Shown: one piece after another, positions 1-8,227 of the stretch
Layout: each line of letters opens with the position of its first letter
Numbering within the stretch: the stretch's first letter is position 1
NCBI RefSeq assembly: GCF_963677035.1
Contig: NZ_OY781472.1
Coordinates: 558,001-622,000, forward strand
Reading direction: 5' to 3'
Length of the DNA stretch: 64,000 bases
Origin: an uncultured Hyphomonas sp.
GTDB lineage: Bacteria > Pseudomonadota > Alphaproteobacteria > Caulobacterales > Hyphomonadaceae
Translations under genes and position numbers: made by a program
The notes under the pieces: model-generated
Seen by the model: the letters and a program-made list of their open reading frames with translations, nothing else
Database searches by the model: none
What the model was told of the DNA's origin: nothing

Positions 1-673
1 GACCGCCACCGGCAAGCGCGCTGCACGCCAGCGCAGACCGCTGCAGCCCCTCGCCCTTTTCAAAGCGTGCCTGCTGAACCGGGCGGAGACCATTTGCCGG
101 GCGCGGCACCGGATCGCCCGCCACCATCTGCAGCCCGCTGGCGACAAGGGAAACCTGGCTTCCCTGCGACGTTGCCGGCAGCCAGGTGCCCGCCGGCGCA
201 AGTGCGATGACTGCGTCCCTGCCGCTGCCCGCGACCAGGACGACATCGCCCAGTTCGGAGAGTCCAGCCCGCTGTTCATTCTTGAGCAGTTTCTCGGCCA
301 CTGAGGCCGCTGCGTCGAGCCGGCTGCCGGCCGGTGCCTTCCGCGCATCGGACAAGGACATGACCGCATCCACGCCCGGCGTCGCACCTGCAATGGCTGA
401 GCGTGAGGCATGATTGTCGGCGACCAGGCGGATTGCCGTCTCGACCGTGTCGGCCCGTCCGGCGACGCGGCCGGCCAGAGCCTCGGCCTGCGCCTGCAGT
501 GTCAGCAACAGGTTCTCGTCAGCGCGCTGGTGCTCGTCCCAGGCTTTCAGGCCCATGGCGGCTGCCAGCAGGCAAACCGTGGCGGCAACTGTCCATTTCA
601 GGCGCGCCGAAACAACCTCAGACACGGGGTCTGAGACTTGTTTTGATTGGGATTTTTTCTCCGCGTCTACCAA
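1..673 (-). CDS. Membrane-anchored sensor-like protein, N-terminal part (runs off the left edge)
   Basis: An open minus-strand frame of about 224 codons continues past the left edge. After a hydrophilic stretch of about 30 residues there is one hydrophobic segment (WTVAATVCLLAAAMGLKAW), then an Ala/Glu/Leu-rich region of likely helical character, compatible with a sensor domain. No in-frame ATG precedes the membrane segment. A TTG start at 673 is chosen because AAGGGA lies 7 bases upstream; a GTG further in is the alternative. The gene follows pepN on the same strand about 110 bases later, and a CtrA-like motif lies in that gap. A PleC-type or other sensor kinase is plausible from the architecture, but no kinase domain is inside the window, so identity is open. 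Confidence 0.6.
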   Translation of the reverse strand, partial: MVDAEKKSQSKQVSDPVSEVVSARLKWTVAATVCLLAAAMGLKAWDEHQRADENLLLTLQAQAEALAGRVAGRADTVETAIRLVADNHASRSAIAGATPGVDAVMSLSDARKAPAGSRLDAAASVAEKLLKNEQRAGLSELGDVVLVAGSGRDAVIALAPAGTWLPATSQGSQVSLVASGLQMVAGDPVPRPANGLRPVQQARFEKGEGLQRSALACSALAGGG

Positions 674-747
674 TGGATGATCCCTTGCCTGCAAGGCAGG
701 CAATATTCGCACATTCTGACTTGTCGGCCGGAATCATTGCCCGAGCG

Positions 748-772
748 TTAACAAATCTCAAAGTTCCGTTAA
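748..772 (-). promoter_or_regulatory. CtrA-like site between pepN and the sensor-like gene
   Basis: Read on the minus strand, TTAACGGAACTTTGA (772 to 758) fits TTAA-N7-TTAA with one mismatch. A second GTTAAC lies at 747-752, so the element has two outward-symmetric half sites. It sits about 85 bases upstream of the proposed TTG start of the sensor-like gene. CtrA control is inferred from motif and position only. Confidence 0.35.
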
Positions 773-781
773 CGCTCTGCT

Positions 782-3361
782 TTAACCGAGTGCGCGGGCC
801 ACGATGTCTGCTGCGTTGGAGGAGAGACCCGCCGCCTGAAGGCGTTTCAGCGTCGCTTCCGCCGCGTCCCTGGCCTGTGGTTCCAGGATGCGCCATTGCT
901 CGAACGCGGTCAGCAGCCGGGCGCCCAGCGCCGGGTTCGCCTTGTCGGCCTTGAGGATGATCTCCTCCACAGCCTGATAGCCAGATCCGTCCGGCGCATG
1001 GAAGGCCGCAAGGTTCTGCACCGTGAAGGCCGCCACGACCGAGCGCACGCGGTTCGGATTGCGCAGATCAAAGTCCGGATGCGCAGCGAGGGTCTTCACC
1101 GTTTCGGCATCGCCCGTGGTGGCCTGCAGGGCGAACCATTTGTCCATGACCAGCGGATTGTCCTTCCAGGTGGACTCGAAATCGGCCAGCGCCTCATTCG
1201 CCTTCCCGCCCTTCTGCACCGTATAGGCCCGCAGGGCTGCGAGGCGTTCGGTCATGTTGGTGGCATTGTCGTACAGTTTCCGCAGCGTATCGGCTGCGCC
1301 TGCATCAGGCGACACGCCGAGCAGCACGATCATCGCCGTTCGCAGCGCGCGGATCCCGGCCTGCTCAGCCCCCGGATCGAACGGTGTCGGGGTCGGCTTT
1401 CCAAGGGTCGAAGCACTGAAGCCGGAGAGTTTCTCCGCCAGCGCGGATTGAAGCTTCTTCCGGGCCGTATTCAGGGCGACGGCATCGGCCGGCTGGCGCT
1501 CCAGGAACATCTCCCCCACTTCCGGCAGACGCGTCAGCAGCGCGGCAAAGGCCGGATCATCCACAGCCCCTTCAACGGCGCCCGCAAGCGCGGCAACCAG
1601 CGCATCGTCCGGCTCTGCCTGGCTGCCCTCAGACAAGGCCAGGATCTCTTCCTTCACCAGTGTCTGAACGGCATCCCATTGATTGAACGGGTCAGTCTCC
1701 ACACGAACCATTGCGAGGCGCTGGTCACGCGTCAGGGAGCGGTTGAGACGGATGGGGGCCGTGAAATCGCGGTTGACCGAGACCAGCGGCGCTTCGGTCA
1801 CGCTTTCGGGCATCTCCATCGTCAGGGTGATCTCTTCATCTTCCAGAATGGTTGTCCATTCTGCGAGATTACCTTCCTCGTCCAGCAGCGCCATTTCCAG
1901 CGGGATCGGCACCGGCGCTTTCACCGGCTGGCCGGGCGTCGGCGGCGTTTTCTGTTTCAGTGTGATCTCAAGTTCACGCGTCTCGGGCTTCCAGTTTTCC
2001 TCAACCGTCACTTCCGGCGTTCCGGCCTGGGCATACCAGAGGCGGAACTGGGTGAAGTCCTCGCCGGTGACGTCTTCGAAGCATTTGTAGAAATCCTCAA
2101 TCGTCACGGCCTGGCCGTCATGACGCTCGAAATAGAGGTCTGTGCCTTTACGGTAGAGCTCTTCGCCGATCATCCGGCGCAGCATGCCGATCAGTTCGGC
2201 GCCCTTCTCATAGACCGTGGCCGTGTAGAGATTGTCGATGGAGCCATAATGGTCCGGCCGCACCGAATGGGCGAGCGGGCCGGCATCTTCCGCGAACTGG
2301 CGCGCGCGCAGGCGGATGACATCCTTGATGCGCTGCACCGGGCGCGAGCGCATGTCCGCCGAGAAATTCTGATCACGGAACACCGTGAGACCTTCTTTCA
2401 GGCAGAGCTGGAACCAGTCCCGGCAGGTGATGCGGTTGCCTGTCCAGTTATGGAAATATTCGTGGGCGACGATGCTTTCGATGGCCTCGAAATCTGCGTC
2501 CGTCGCGCTCGCCTCGTCGGCCAGCACATAGGCGGAGTTGAAGACGTTGAGGCCCTTGTTCTCCATGGCGCCGAAATTGAAGTCGCGCACGGCCACGATG
2601 TTGAACACGCCAAGATCATAAGCGCGGCCATAGGTCTGCTCGTCCCAGGTCATGGAGCGTTTGAGGCTGTCCATCGCCCAGGCGGCGCGTTCGGCATCAC
2701 CCTTGTCGACATGGATGGCCAGCGCAATCTCGTCGCCATTCATCGTGGTGAAGCTGTCGCGCCAGACGTCATAATCCCCGGCGCAGAGCGCGAAGAGGTA
2801 AGACGGCTTCTTGTGCGGATCATCCCAGACCGCGAAATGGCGGCCGTCGTCCAGGTCTCCGGTCTCACCCGGCGTGCCATTGGACAGGAGGATCGGATAG
2901 GCCGCCTTGTCTGCAGCCATCCAGACATGAAACGCGCTCATCACATCCGGCCGGTCCGGATAGAAGGTGATGCGGCGGAAGCCTGTCGACTCGCACTGGC
3001 TGCAGAAGCGCCCGCCGGACATGTAAAGACCGGACAGCGCCGTGTTCTGCGACGGGGCGATCTCCACCTCGGTTACCAGCGTGAAGGCATCCGGCACCGA
3101 GGCGATGGTCAGGCCTTTCTCGGTCTGCTCATAGGCGCCCGGCTCCAGCGGCGTGCCATCAATGGCGATCGAGAGGAGCTTCAGCCCGTCCCCGTCCAGT
3201 TCCAGCGCCTCTCCCCCCCCGCCGGTGCGCCGGATCTTCAGTTCGGAGCGGACTTTCGTCGCATCCGGATCGAGATCGAAACGCAGATCCACCTGCTCGA
3301 CTTCGAACGGATAGGGTTTGTAGTCGGAAAGGTTGACGGATACGGGGGTTTCGGTTCGCAT
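782..3361 (-). CDS. pepN: Aminopeptidase N (M1 family zinc metallopeptidase)
   Basis: This cytosolic exopeptidase removes N-terminal residues from peptides in protein turnover. The 859-residue product has the M1 exopeptidase motif GAMEN at 264-268 and the zinc site HEYFH at 300-304, with the third ligand Glu323 in LCLKEG. Length and order match the bacterial PepN type: N-terminal beta domain, catalytic domain, then a long helical C-terminus. The start (MRTETPVSVNL) has CCGGAG just upstream. The downstream gene on the same strand is the sensor-like protein, separated by a spacer with CtrA-like motifs, so the two are probably transcribed separately. The long open frame on the opposite strand is a GC-rich shadow. 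Confidence 0.96.
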   Translation of the reverse strand: MRTETPVSVNLSDYKPYPFEVEQVDLRFDLDPDATKVRSELKIRRTGGGGEALELDGDGLKLLSIAIDGTPLEPGAYEQTEKGLTIASVPDAFTLVTEVEIAPSQNTALSGLYMSGGRFCSQCESTGFRRITFYPDRPDVMSAFHVWMAADKAAYPILLSNGTPGETGDLDDGRHFAVWDDPHKKPSYLFALCAGDYDVWRDSFTTMNGDEIALAIHVDKGDAERAAWAMDSLKRSMTWDEQTYGRAYDLGVFNIVAVRDFNFGAMENKGLNVFNSAYVLADEASATDADFEAIESIVAHEYFHNWTGNRITCRDWFQLCLKEGLTVFRDQNFSADMRSRPVQRIKDVIRLRARQFAEDAGPLAHSVRPDHYGSIDNLYTATVYEKGAELIGMLRRMIGEELYRKGTDLYFERHDGQAVTIEDFYKCFEDVTGEDFTQFRLWYAQAGTPEVTVEENWKPETRELEITLKQKTPPTPGQPVKAPVPIPLEMALLDEEGNLAEWTTILEDEEITLTMEMPESVTEAPLVSVNRDFTAPIRLNRSLTRDQRLAMVRVETDPFNQWDAVQTLVKEEILALSEGSQAEPDDALVAALAGAVEGAVDDPAFAALLTRLPEVGEMFLERQPADAVALNTARKKLQSALAEKLSGFSASTLGKPTPTPFDPGAEQAGIRALRTAMIVLLGVSPDAGAADTLRKLYDNATNMTERLAALRAYTVQKGGKANEALADFESTWKDNPLVMDKWFALQATTGDAETVKTLAAHPDFDLRNPNRVRSVVAAFTVQNLAAFHAPDGSGYQAVEEIILKADKANPALGARLLTAFEQWRILEPQARDAAEATLKRLQAAGLSSNAADIVARALG

Positions 3362-3490
3362 AATGGCTCCGGGGTCTTGGCAATCGCTTCAATGGACATA
3401 GGAAATGGGAAGAGGCACGTCGAGGGCCGGAAGGCTGTCAGTCATCAGGCAGGCACCGGCGGCTACCGGCAAGAAAGGGAGCAGATTCCG

Positions 3491-3847
3491 ATGACCCGCT
3501 TTTTCCGGTCAGCTGCAGCCCGGCGCGCAGCCGGCATCGCAGCGCTTGCCCTGATGCTCGCAATCGCCGTGCTTTCACTGGTTCCGGCAGGTGACCTGCC
3601 GCCGGTCGAAGGCTCCGACAAGCTCAAACACTTCATTGCCTATGGCAGTCTTGGCGGCGCCCTGACCCTTGCCCTCGGACCCGGCCGCGCTGTCCGCGCC
3701 TTTCTCATTACGATTATTTATGGTGCCATGATGGAAGTGGCGCAGGGACTGGCGCCGACCGGACGGGAATTTTCCCTGCTCGACGAAGTCGCCAACATTC
3801 TGGGCGCCGGACTCGGAACAGGTCTCGCGCTGATCCTCCGGCGCTGA
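3491..3847 (+). CDS. VanZ-like family small membrane protein
   Basis: The 118-residue product has an N-terminal hydrophobic segment (residues 13-31), a SDKLKHFIAYGSLG motif, two further hydrophobic stretches and GREFSLLDEVANILGAGLG near the end. The DK-x-x-HF pattern and the late D-x-x-AN-x-x-G pattern are typical of VanZ-like domains; their biochemical role is not settled. The ATG at 3491 is preceded by AAAGGGAG. The reading frame stays open upstream antisense to pepN, but that part has no protein-like character. It is transcribed away from pepN and may have its own promoter in the short gap. Confidence 0.8.
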   Translation: MTRFFRSAAARRAAGIAALALMLAIAVLSLVPAGDLPPVEGSDKLKHFIAYGSLGGALTLALGPGRAVRAFLITIIYGAMMEVAQGLAPTGREFSLLDEVANILGAGLGTGLALILRR

Positions 3848-4015
3848 GCGCCCATCCGGCCATCACGTCTCCCGCGAAGCCGGTCCGGTCAATTTACCGG
3901 AACCCTGCGGCACCCTTCCGCCGGGTCACGGCTTTCCGTGCACGTAAAGCGCGCTATTTTCCAATCCAGAAACGCAAACACGCCCGTACAATGGGCGAAG
4001 GGAGGCCATCCACTC

Positions 4016-5131
4016 ATGAACTTCGATTTTTCGGAAGACCAGAAATACCTCGCTGGCGAAGCGCGGAAATTCCTCGAAGCCGAGAGCGCCATTGCGGTGG
4101 TGCGCGAGGTATTGAACGATGACGACAAGGCCTATTCGGAAGGCCTCTGGAAGAAGATCGGCGAAATGGGATGGCTGGGCACCGCTGTTCCGGAAGAACA
4201 GGGCGGGCTCGGCCTCGGCATGCTGGAAATGTGCGTGCTGGCCGAAGAGATGGGCCGCGTCCTGGCGCCGGTCCCCTTCTCGTCCACGGCCTATTTCCTG
4301 ACTGAGGCAGTGAAGCTGGCCGGGTCGGATGAGGTGAAGAACGACATCCTGCCGCGCATCGTCGCCGGTGAGGTTATCGGCTGCTATGCCGCCAGCGAAG
4401 GCCCGGGACATCCGGAACCTGCAACCCTCAAGACCACATTCGACGGCTCCACTGTCTCCGGCACCAAGATCCCGGTCACCGATGGCGGCATCGCCACGCA
4501 TGCCGTTGTGCTGGCCAAGGAAGGCTCCGGCGCCAGCCTCGTGCTGGTGGATCTCTCCGGCGCAGGCGTGACGCGTAAGACGCTGTCCACGCTGGACCCG
4601 ACGCGCGGCCATGCCGAGCTGACCTTCGACAAGACGCCGGGCATCCGCCTCGGTGCCGCAGGTGACGGCGCAAACCTGAATGATCAGCTGATGGACAGGG
4701 TCGCCGTGCTGCTCGCCTTCGAACAGCTGGGCGGGGCCTCCCGCGCGCTGGAAATGGCGAAGGAATACGCGCTGGAGCGCTACGCCTTCGGCCGTCCGAT
4801 CGCCGGCAACCAGGCCATCAAGCACAAGCTGGCCGAGATGTATGTGAAGAACGAGGTGGCCCGGTCCAACTGCTTCTATGGCGCCTGGGCCCTGTCGACC
4901 GATGCGCCGGAAATGCCGGAAGCCGCTGCCGCTGCGCGCGTCGCCGCGTCGGAAGCCTTCTGGTTCGCTTCGAAAGAGAACATCCAGACTCATGGCGGCA
5001 TGGGCTTCACCTGGGAGGTGGACTGCCACCTCTACTACCGCCGTGCCAAGCTGCTGGCCGTGCAGGCCGGCGGGCCGAAGGTCTGGAAAGAGAAACTCGT
5101 GCGTGCTCTTGAGCAGAAAAACGCCGCCTAA
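4016..5131 (+). CDS. Acyl-CoA dehydrogenase, first of a pair
   Basis: The 371-residue flavoprotein would catalyse alpha-beta desaturation of an acyl-CoA. It has the acyl-CoA dehydrogenase N-terminal helical domain, a weakly conserved middle beta domain and a C-terminal FAD-binding helical domain with ERYAFGRPIAGNQAIKH and IQTHGGMGFTWE. The start at 4016 has GGGAGG about 10 bases upstream. It ends 12 bases before a second acyl-CoA dehydrogenase, so the two form an operon. Such unequal pairs are known to assemble as alpha2-beta2 heterotetramers in steroid side-chain and dicarboxylic-acid degradation. That assembly is an inference here and the substrate cannot be read from sequence. Confidence 0.9.
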   Translation: MNFDFSEDQKYLAGEARKFLEAESAIAVVREVLNDDDKAYSEGLWKKIGEMGWLGTAVPEEQGGLGLGMLEMCVLAEEMGRVLAPVPFSSTAYFLTEAVKLAGSDEVKNDILPRIVAGEVIGCYAASEGPGHPEPATLKTTFDGSTVSGTKIPVTDGGIATHAVVLAKEGSGASLVLVDLSGAGVTRKTLSTLDPTRGHAELTFDKTPGIRLGAAGDGANLNDQLMDRVAVLLAFEQLGGASRALEMAKEYALERYAFGRPIAGNQAIKHKLAEMYVKNEVARSNCFYGAWALSTDAPEMPEAAAAARVAASEAFWFASKENIQTHGGMGFTWEVDCHLYYRRAKLLAVQAGGPKVWKEKLVRALEQKNAA

Positions 5132-5143
5132 GGAGGAAACATC

Positions 5144-6343
5144 ATGGACTTCAACGATACACCCGAAGAAGCCGCGTTCCGCAAAGAGGCGCGCACCTTC
5201 CTTGAAAAACACCTGAAGCCGAAGGGCTCGGAGCCAGCCAGCCGCAACCGTGCGAACATGCTGGACAAGGCGAAAGCCTGGCAGAAGACGAAAGCCGAGA
5301 ACAAATTCGCACAGATCACCTGGCCCAAGGAATGGGGCGGGCGTGGCGGCACCGCCATGCAGAGCGTGATCTGGGGCCAGGAAGAGTCGAAATTCGACGC
5401 GCCGACCGGCCCGTTCGCCATCGGCCTCGGCATGTGTGTGCCCACCGTCATCGCCTTCGGCTCCGACGAACACAAGGAACGCTATGTCCAGAAAGCCCTG
5501 ATGGGCGAGGAAATCTGGTGCCAGCTGTTCTCCGAACCGTCTGCCGGGTCTGACGTGGCCGGCCTGAAAACCCGCGCCGTCAAGGATGGCGACGACTGGG
5601 TGATCAACGGCCAGAAGGTCTGGACCTCCGGCGCCCACTATTCCGATTTCGGCATCCTCCTTGTCCGGACGGATCCGAAAGTGCCGAAGCACAAGGGCCT
5701 CACCATGTTCATCGTGAACATGAAACAGCCCGGCGTCGAAGTCCGCCCGATCCACCAGGCCTCCGGCGGCCGGGAATTCAACGAGGTTTACTTCACCGAC
5801 GTCCGCATCCCGGACAAGGACCGTCTCGGCGATGTCGGCGCAGGCTGGAAAGTGGCGCTCGTCACGCTGATGAACGAACGTCTCGCTGTCGGCGGCTCCC
5901 CCGGTCCGGACTGGGCAGAGATCATGGATTATGCCCGTGATCAGGGCACGCTGTCCGATCAGGCCTTCCGCGAGAAACTGGCGGACTGGTACGTCGCCGC
6001 GCAGGGCTACAAGCTGACCAAGTTCCGCACCCAGACCGCCCTCTCCCGCGGCCAGACGCCGGGGCCGGAAAACTCGATCGGCAAGATCATCACGGCCAAC
6101 CATCTTCAGGACATCTGCAACTCGGCCATCGAGATGCAGGACCATTACGGCATCATCAACGAGACCGACCGGATGCCGGCCGATGCGATCTTCCAGCAGA
6201 GCTTCATGTGGGCCCCCGGCCTGCGCATTGCTGGCGGCACGGATGAAATCCTGAAGAACATCATCGCAGAGCGCGTCCTGGGCCTGCCGCAGGATGTCCG
6301 CGTCGACAAGGACAAGCCGTTCGACGAGCTGAAAAGCGGCTGA
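5144..6343 (+). CDS. Acyl-CoA dehydrogenase, second of a pair
   Basis: This 399-residue acyl-CoA dehydrogenase keeps the canonical middle-domain signature (QLFSEPSAGSDVAGL near residue 126), WVINGQKVWTSGAHYSD and the C-terminal GLRIAGGTDEILKNIIAERVLG. AAGGAGG sits 7 bases before the ATG. It follows its partner by 12 bases and is closed by a strong terminator at 6370, so the pair is a two-gene transcription unit. The better conserved FAD-contact motifs here, compared with the partner, fit a heteromeric enzyme in which the subunits share flavin sites. Acyl substrate unknown. Confidence 0.92.
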   Translation: MDFNDTPEEAAFRKEARTFLEKHLKPKGSEPASRNRANMLDKAKAWQKTKAENKFAQITWPKEWGGRGGTAMQSVIWGQEESKFDAPTGPFAIGLGMCVPTVIAFGSDEHKERYVQKALMGEEIWCQLFSEPSAGSDVAGLKTRAVKDGDDWVINGQKVWTSGAHYSDFGILLVRTDPKVPKHKGLTMFIVNMKQPGVEVRPIHQASGGREFNEVYFTDVRIPDKDRLGDVGAGWKVALVTLMNERLAVGGSPGPDWAEIMDYARDQGTLSDQAFREKLADWYVAAQGYKLTKFRTQTALSRGQTPGPENSIGKIITANHLQDICNSAIEMQDHYGIINETDRMPADAIFQQSFMWAPGLRIAGGTDEILKNIIAERVLGLPQDVRVDKDKPFDELKSG

Positions 6344-6369
6344 TCCGGCCTGCGTCCAATCTATCGAAG

Positions 6370-6403
6370 AGTCCCGGCTGGTTCGCGCCAGCCGGGACTT
6401 TTA
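6370..6403 (+). terminator. Rho-independent terminator after the acyl-CoA dehydrogenase pair
   Basis: A perfect 12-bp stem (6370-6381 with 6388-6399) around a 6-base loop is followed by TTTTA. It lies 26 bases after the second acyl-CoA dehydrogenase stop codon. Confidence 0.9.
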
Positions 6404-6430
6404 CGTATGGCCTTCAGATTATGGTATAAT
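6402..6430 (+). promoter_or_regulatory. Putative sigma70-type promoter of the DUF2892 gene
   Basis: A consensus TATAAT stands at 6425-6430, 30 bases before the start codon. The -35 region is poor (TTTACG/TACGTA around 6400-6407). A perfect -10 box is uncommon in GC-rich alphaproteobacteria, and the preceding terminator argues that this gene needs its own promoter. Confidence 0.45.
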
Positions 6431-6459
6431 AGGATCCCACGCTTCTGGAGGAGCCTGCC

Positions 6460-6654
6460 ATGTTCAAGACCAATGAAGGCACCATCGACCGCGTCCTGCG
6501 CGTCATCGTCGGCCTCGCCCTGATTGCCATCGTCTTCGTCGGCCCGCAGACGCCGTGGGGCTGGATCGGCCTTGTGCCGCTGCTGACAGGCCTCGCCGGG
6601 ACCTGCCCGCTCTACACGATCCTCGGCATCCGCACCTGCAAGCTGAAAGACTGA
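6460..6654 (+). CDS. DUF2892 (YgaP-type) small inner-membrane protein
   Basis: The 64-residue protein begins MFKTNEGTIDRVLRVIVG, has two hydrophobic segments and ends with GLAGTCPLYTILGIRTCK. This is the usual DUF2892 layout, as in the membrane part of the rhodanese YgaP, with the conserved C-P-L-Y-x-x-x-G pattern. There is no rhodanese domain. GGAGGAG lies 7 bases before the ATG. It is a single-gene unit convergent with the Mla-type operon, whose last stop is 6 bases away. Function unknown; sulfur or redox links are only suggested by family members. Confidence 0.88.
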   Translation: MFKTNEGTIDRVLRVIVGLALIAIVFVGPQTPWGWIGLVPLLTGLAGTCPLYTILGIRTCKLKD

Positions 6655-6660
6655 GGCGGC

Positions 6661-7251
6661 TCAGGCGTCCGGGTCGGCCGCGACGGCCTTTTCGGAAACA
6701 AAGCTGGCCACCTCAGCGACACAGGCCCGGCCTGCTTCGGCGAGCGCCAGCGTGCGGGACTCATTAGAGGACTTTGCCGCATCCGCAGTGGTCCTGACAC
6801 GCGTCTGCGCGACAACCTTGCGGGTGTTTGCCTGCAACAGCGTTGCTTCCAGGCTGCAGCGCGCCTTCGTCCCGGCCAGCGAGAAATCGTCGACCCGCCA
6901 GTCCAGTTCATAATCGTTTCCGGCCCCGGCCTGCAGCGCGACGGCAACCCCTGCCCCGCTGTCATTCAGCGCGTCCAGCATCGCAACCTGCATCAGGCGG
7001 GTGGCATTGTCTGCCCATTCAACACCGCGCACGAGGCGCAGCGCCCCGGCATTGTCCTGGGAGGCGATCACGCGGTTACCGATAAGGCGCGAGGCTTCCG
7101 GTTCGCGCACGGCCACAACCGCCTCGACCGGATAGGTCTGTGTCATCTCGCCGAACCGGTAGAGGCCTTTGGGTGCCTTGGGTTCCGGCAGAACGCTGAC
7201 ACAGGCGGTGAGCGCAAGGGATGCGAAAGCAATCGAAATATAGCGAATCAT
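6661..7251 (-). CDS. ABC-type transport auxiliary lipoprotein of the Mla-like operon
   Basis: The 196-residue product has a lipoprotein signal peptide with lipobox LTAC (Cys16), so it is probably anchored in the envelope. It resembles the auxiliary lipoproteins (PqiC/LetB-partner type) that accompany MCE transporters: a short beta-rich domain without catalytic motifs. Its ATG overlaps the stop of the MCE gene (TGATG), so translation is coupled. Position as last gene of permease-ATPase-MCE-lipoprotein is the main support for a role in phospholipid traffic between membranes. Confidence 0.8.
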   Translation of the reverse strand: MIRYISIAFASLALTACVSVLPEPKAPKGLYRFGEMTQTYPVEAVVAVREPEASRLIGNRVIASQDNAGALRLVRGVEWADNATRLMQVAMLDALNDSGAGVAVALQAGAGNDYELDWRVDDFSLAGTKARCSLEATLLQANTRKVVAQTRVRTTADAAKSSNESRTLALAEAGRACVAEVASFVSEKAVAADPDA

Positions 7252-8210
7252 CAGCGTTTATCCTCATAAGGAACCGGTTCCCCGACAAGCACACTTTGCG
7301 GGTTCTGTTCGAGTTCGCGGGTCAGCCGGTCCATCCGGTTTATCAGGACGCGGAGGTCCAGGACCGCCTGGCGGGAGTCCTCCACGACGCCGGTGGCCGG
7401 GCCTTCCAGCAGCGAATTGACCATGCGCACGGTGTCGCCGCCCTGCGCCATCACGGCGTCAGCGGAGTCGACCGCCTTGCTCAGCTCATCCAGCAGATCG
7501 TCGAGCTTTCCGGACAGGCCAGCCAGCTCCTTGTTGGCATTCGTGCTGAGTGTGCCAACCGATTCCGACGTGGTCGCAAACGCGTTGCTGGCGTGCGACA
7601 GGTCTTTCATCGTGCCGGTCGCCTGGTCGATCAGGCCATCCTTGACGGCGAGTTTCGTGGTGATCGTCTCGATATTCTTCAGCGAGGTGCTGATGGAGTC
7701 GATATTTTCGTCCGTCAGCAGCTTTTGCACCCGCTCCATCGTGCTGTTTGCCTGGCCGAGCACTTCGGCGCCGCCGGCGAACAGCTGGTCGAGCTGGGTT
7801 TTTTCCGCCTTGATGACCGGCACGGGTTCGCCGGGCTTGGCCTCCAGCAGGTGGCTTGTCTGCGAACCGGCGCTGATCTGGACGAAAGTCGCGCCCGTGA
7901 TGCCGGCCAGCTGGATCGAGGCGGTGGAGTCCGTTTTCACCGGCGTCTCGCGGTCGATCCGGATGCGCGCGCGCACCTTGGACGGATCGGCCCGGTCAAT
8001 CCGGACGGTGGAGACTTCGCCGACCTTGATGCCGATATAGCGCACCGCTGCGCCGTCTTCGAGCGACACCGGGCCCTCGAAGATAATGTCGTAAGACTTG
8101 TAGTCCCGCTGGAACTGGGACTGGCCCAGCCACAGCACGAAGGCTGCAACGGCCAGCGTTGCAAGAATGACAAATGCGCCGATGACGGCATAGTTCGCTC
8201 GCGTTTCCAT
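7251..8210 (-). CDS. mlaD: MCE-domain substrate-binding protein (MlaD-like)
   Basis: The 319-residue protein starts METRANYAVIGAFVILA with one N-terminal membrane anchor, then an MCE domain (about residues 40-120, with DIIFEGPVSLEDGAAVRYIGI and KVGEV) and a long helical C-terminus predicted to be coiled. MCE proteins form ring-shaped lipid conduits in the periplasm, fixed to an ABC transporter. The ATG at 8210 is chosen because the membrane anchor starts there and a G-rich stretch precedes it; an upstream in-frame extension overlaps the ATPase gene. It lies 17 bases after mlaF. Confidence 0.9.
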   Translation of the reverse strand: METRANYAVIGAFVILATLAVAAFVLWLGQSQFQRDYKSYDIIFEGPVSLEDGAAVRYIGIKVGEVSTVRIDRADPSKVRARIRIDRETPVKTDSTASIQLAGITGATFVQISAGSQTSHLLEAKPGEPVPVIKAEKTQLDQLFAGGAEVLGQANSTMERVQKLLTDENIDSISTSLKNIETITTKLAVKDGLIDQATGTMKDLSHASNAFATTSESVGTLSTNANKELAGLSGKLDDLLDELSKAVDSADAVMAQGGDTVRMVNSLLEGPATGVVEDSRQAVLDLRVLINRMDRLTRELEQNPQSVLVGEPVPYEDKR

Positions 8211-8227
8211 CGGTCCGGGCCCCCTTT

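Noticed and set aside
896..3490. Very long plus-strand open frame antisense to pepN
   Set aside because: The opposite strand encodes a complete aminopeptidase N with all catalytic motifs. The antisense product is Arg/His/Gly-rich without domains, a GC-rich shadow. Only its last part (from 3491) is a real gene.
3926..6145. 739-codon minus-strand open frame under the acyl-CoA dehydrogenase pair
   Set aside because: It crosses two convincing genes and has shadow-like composition with no motif.
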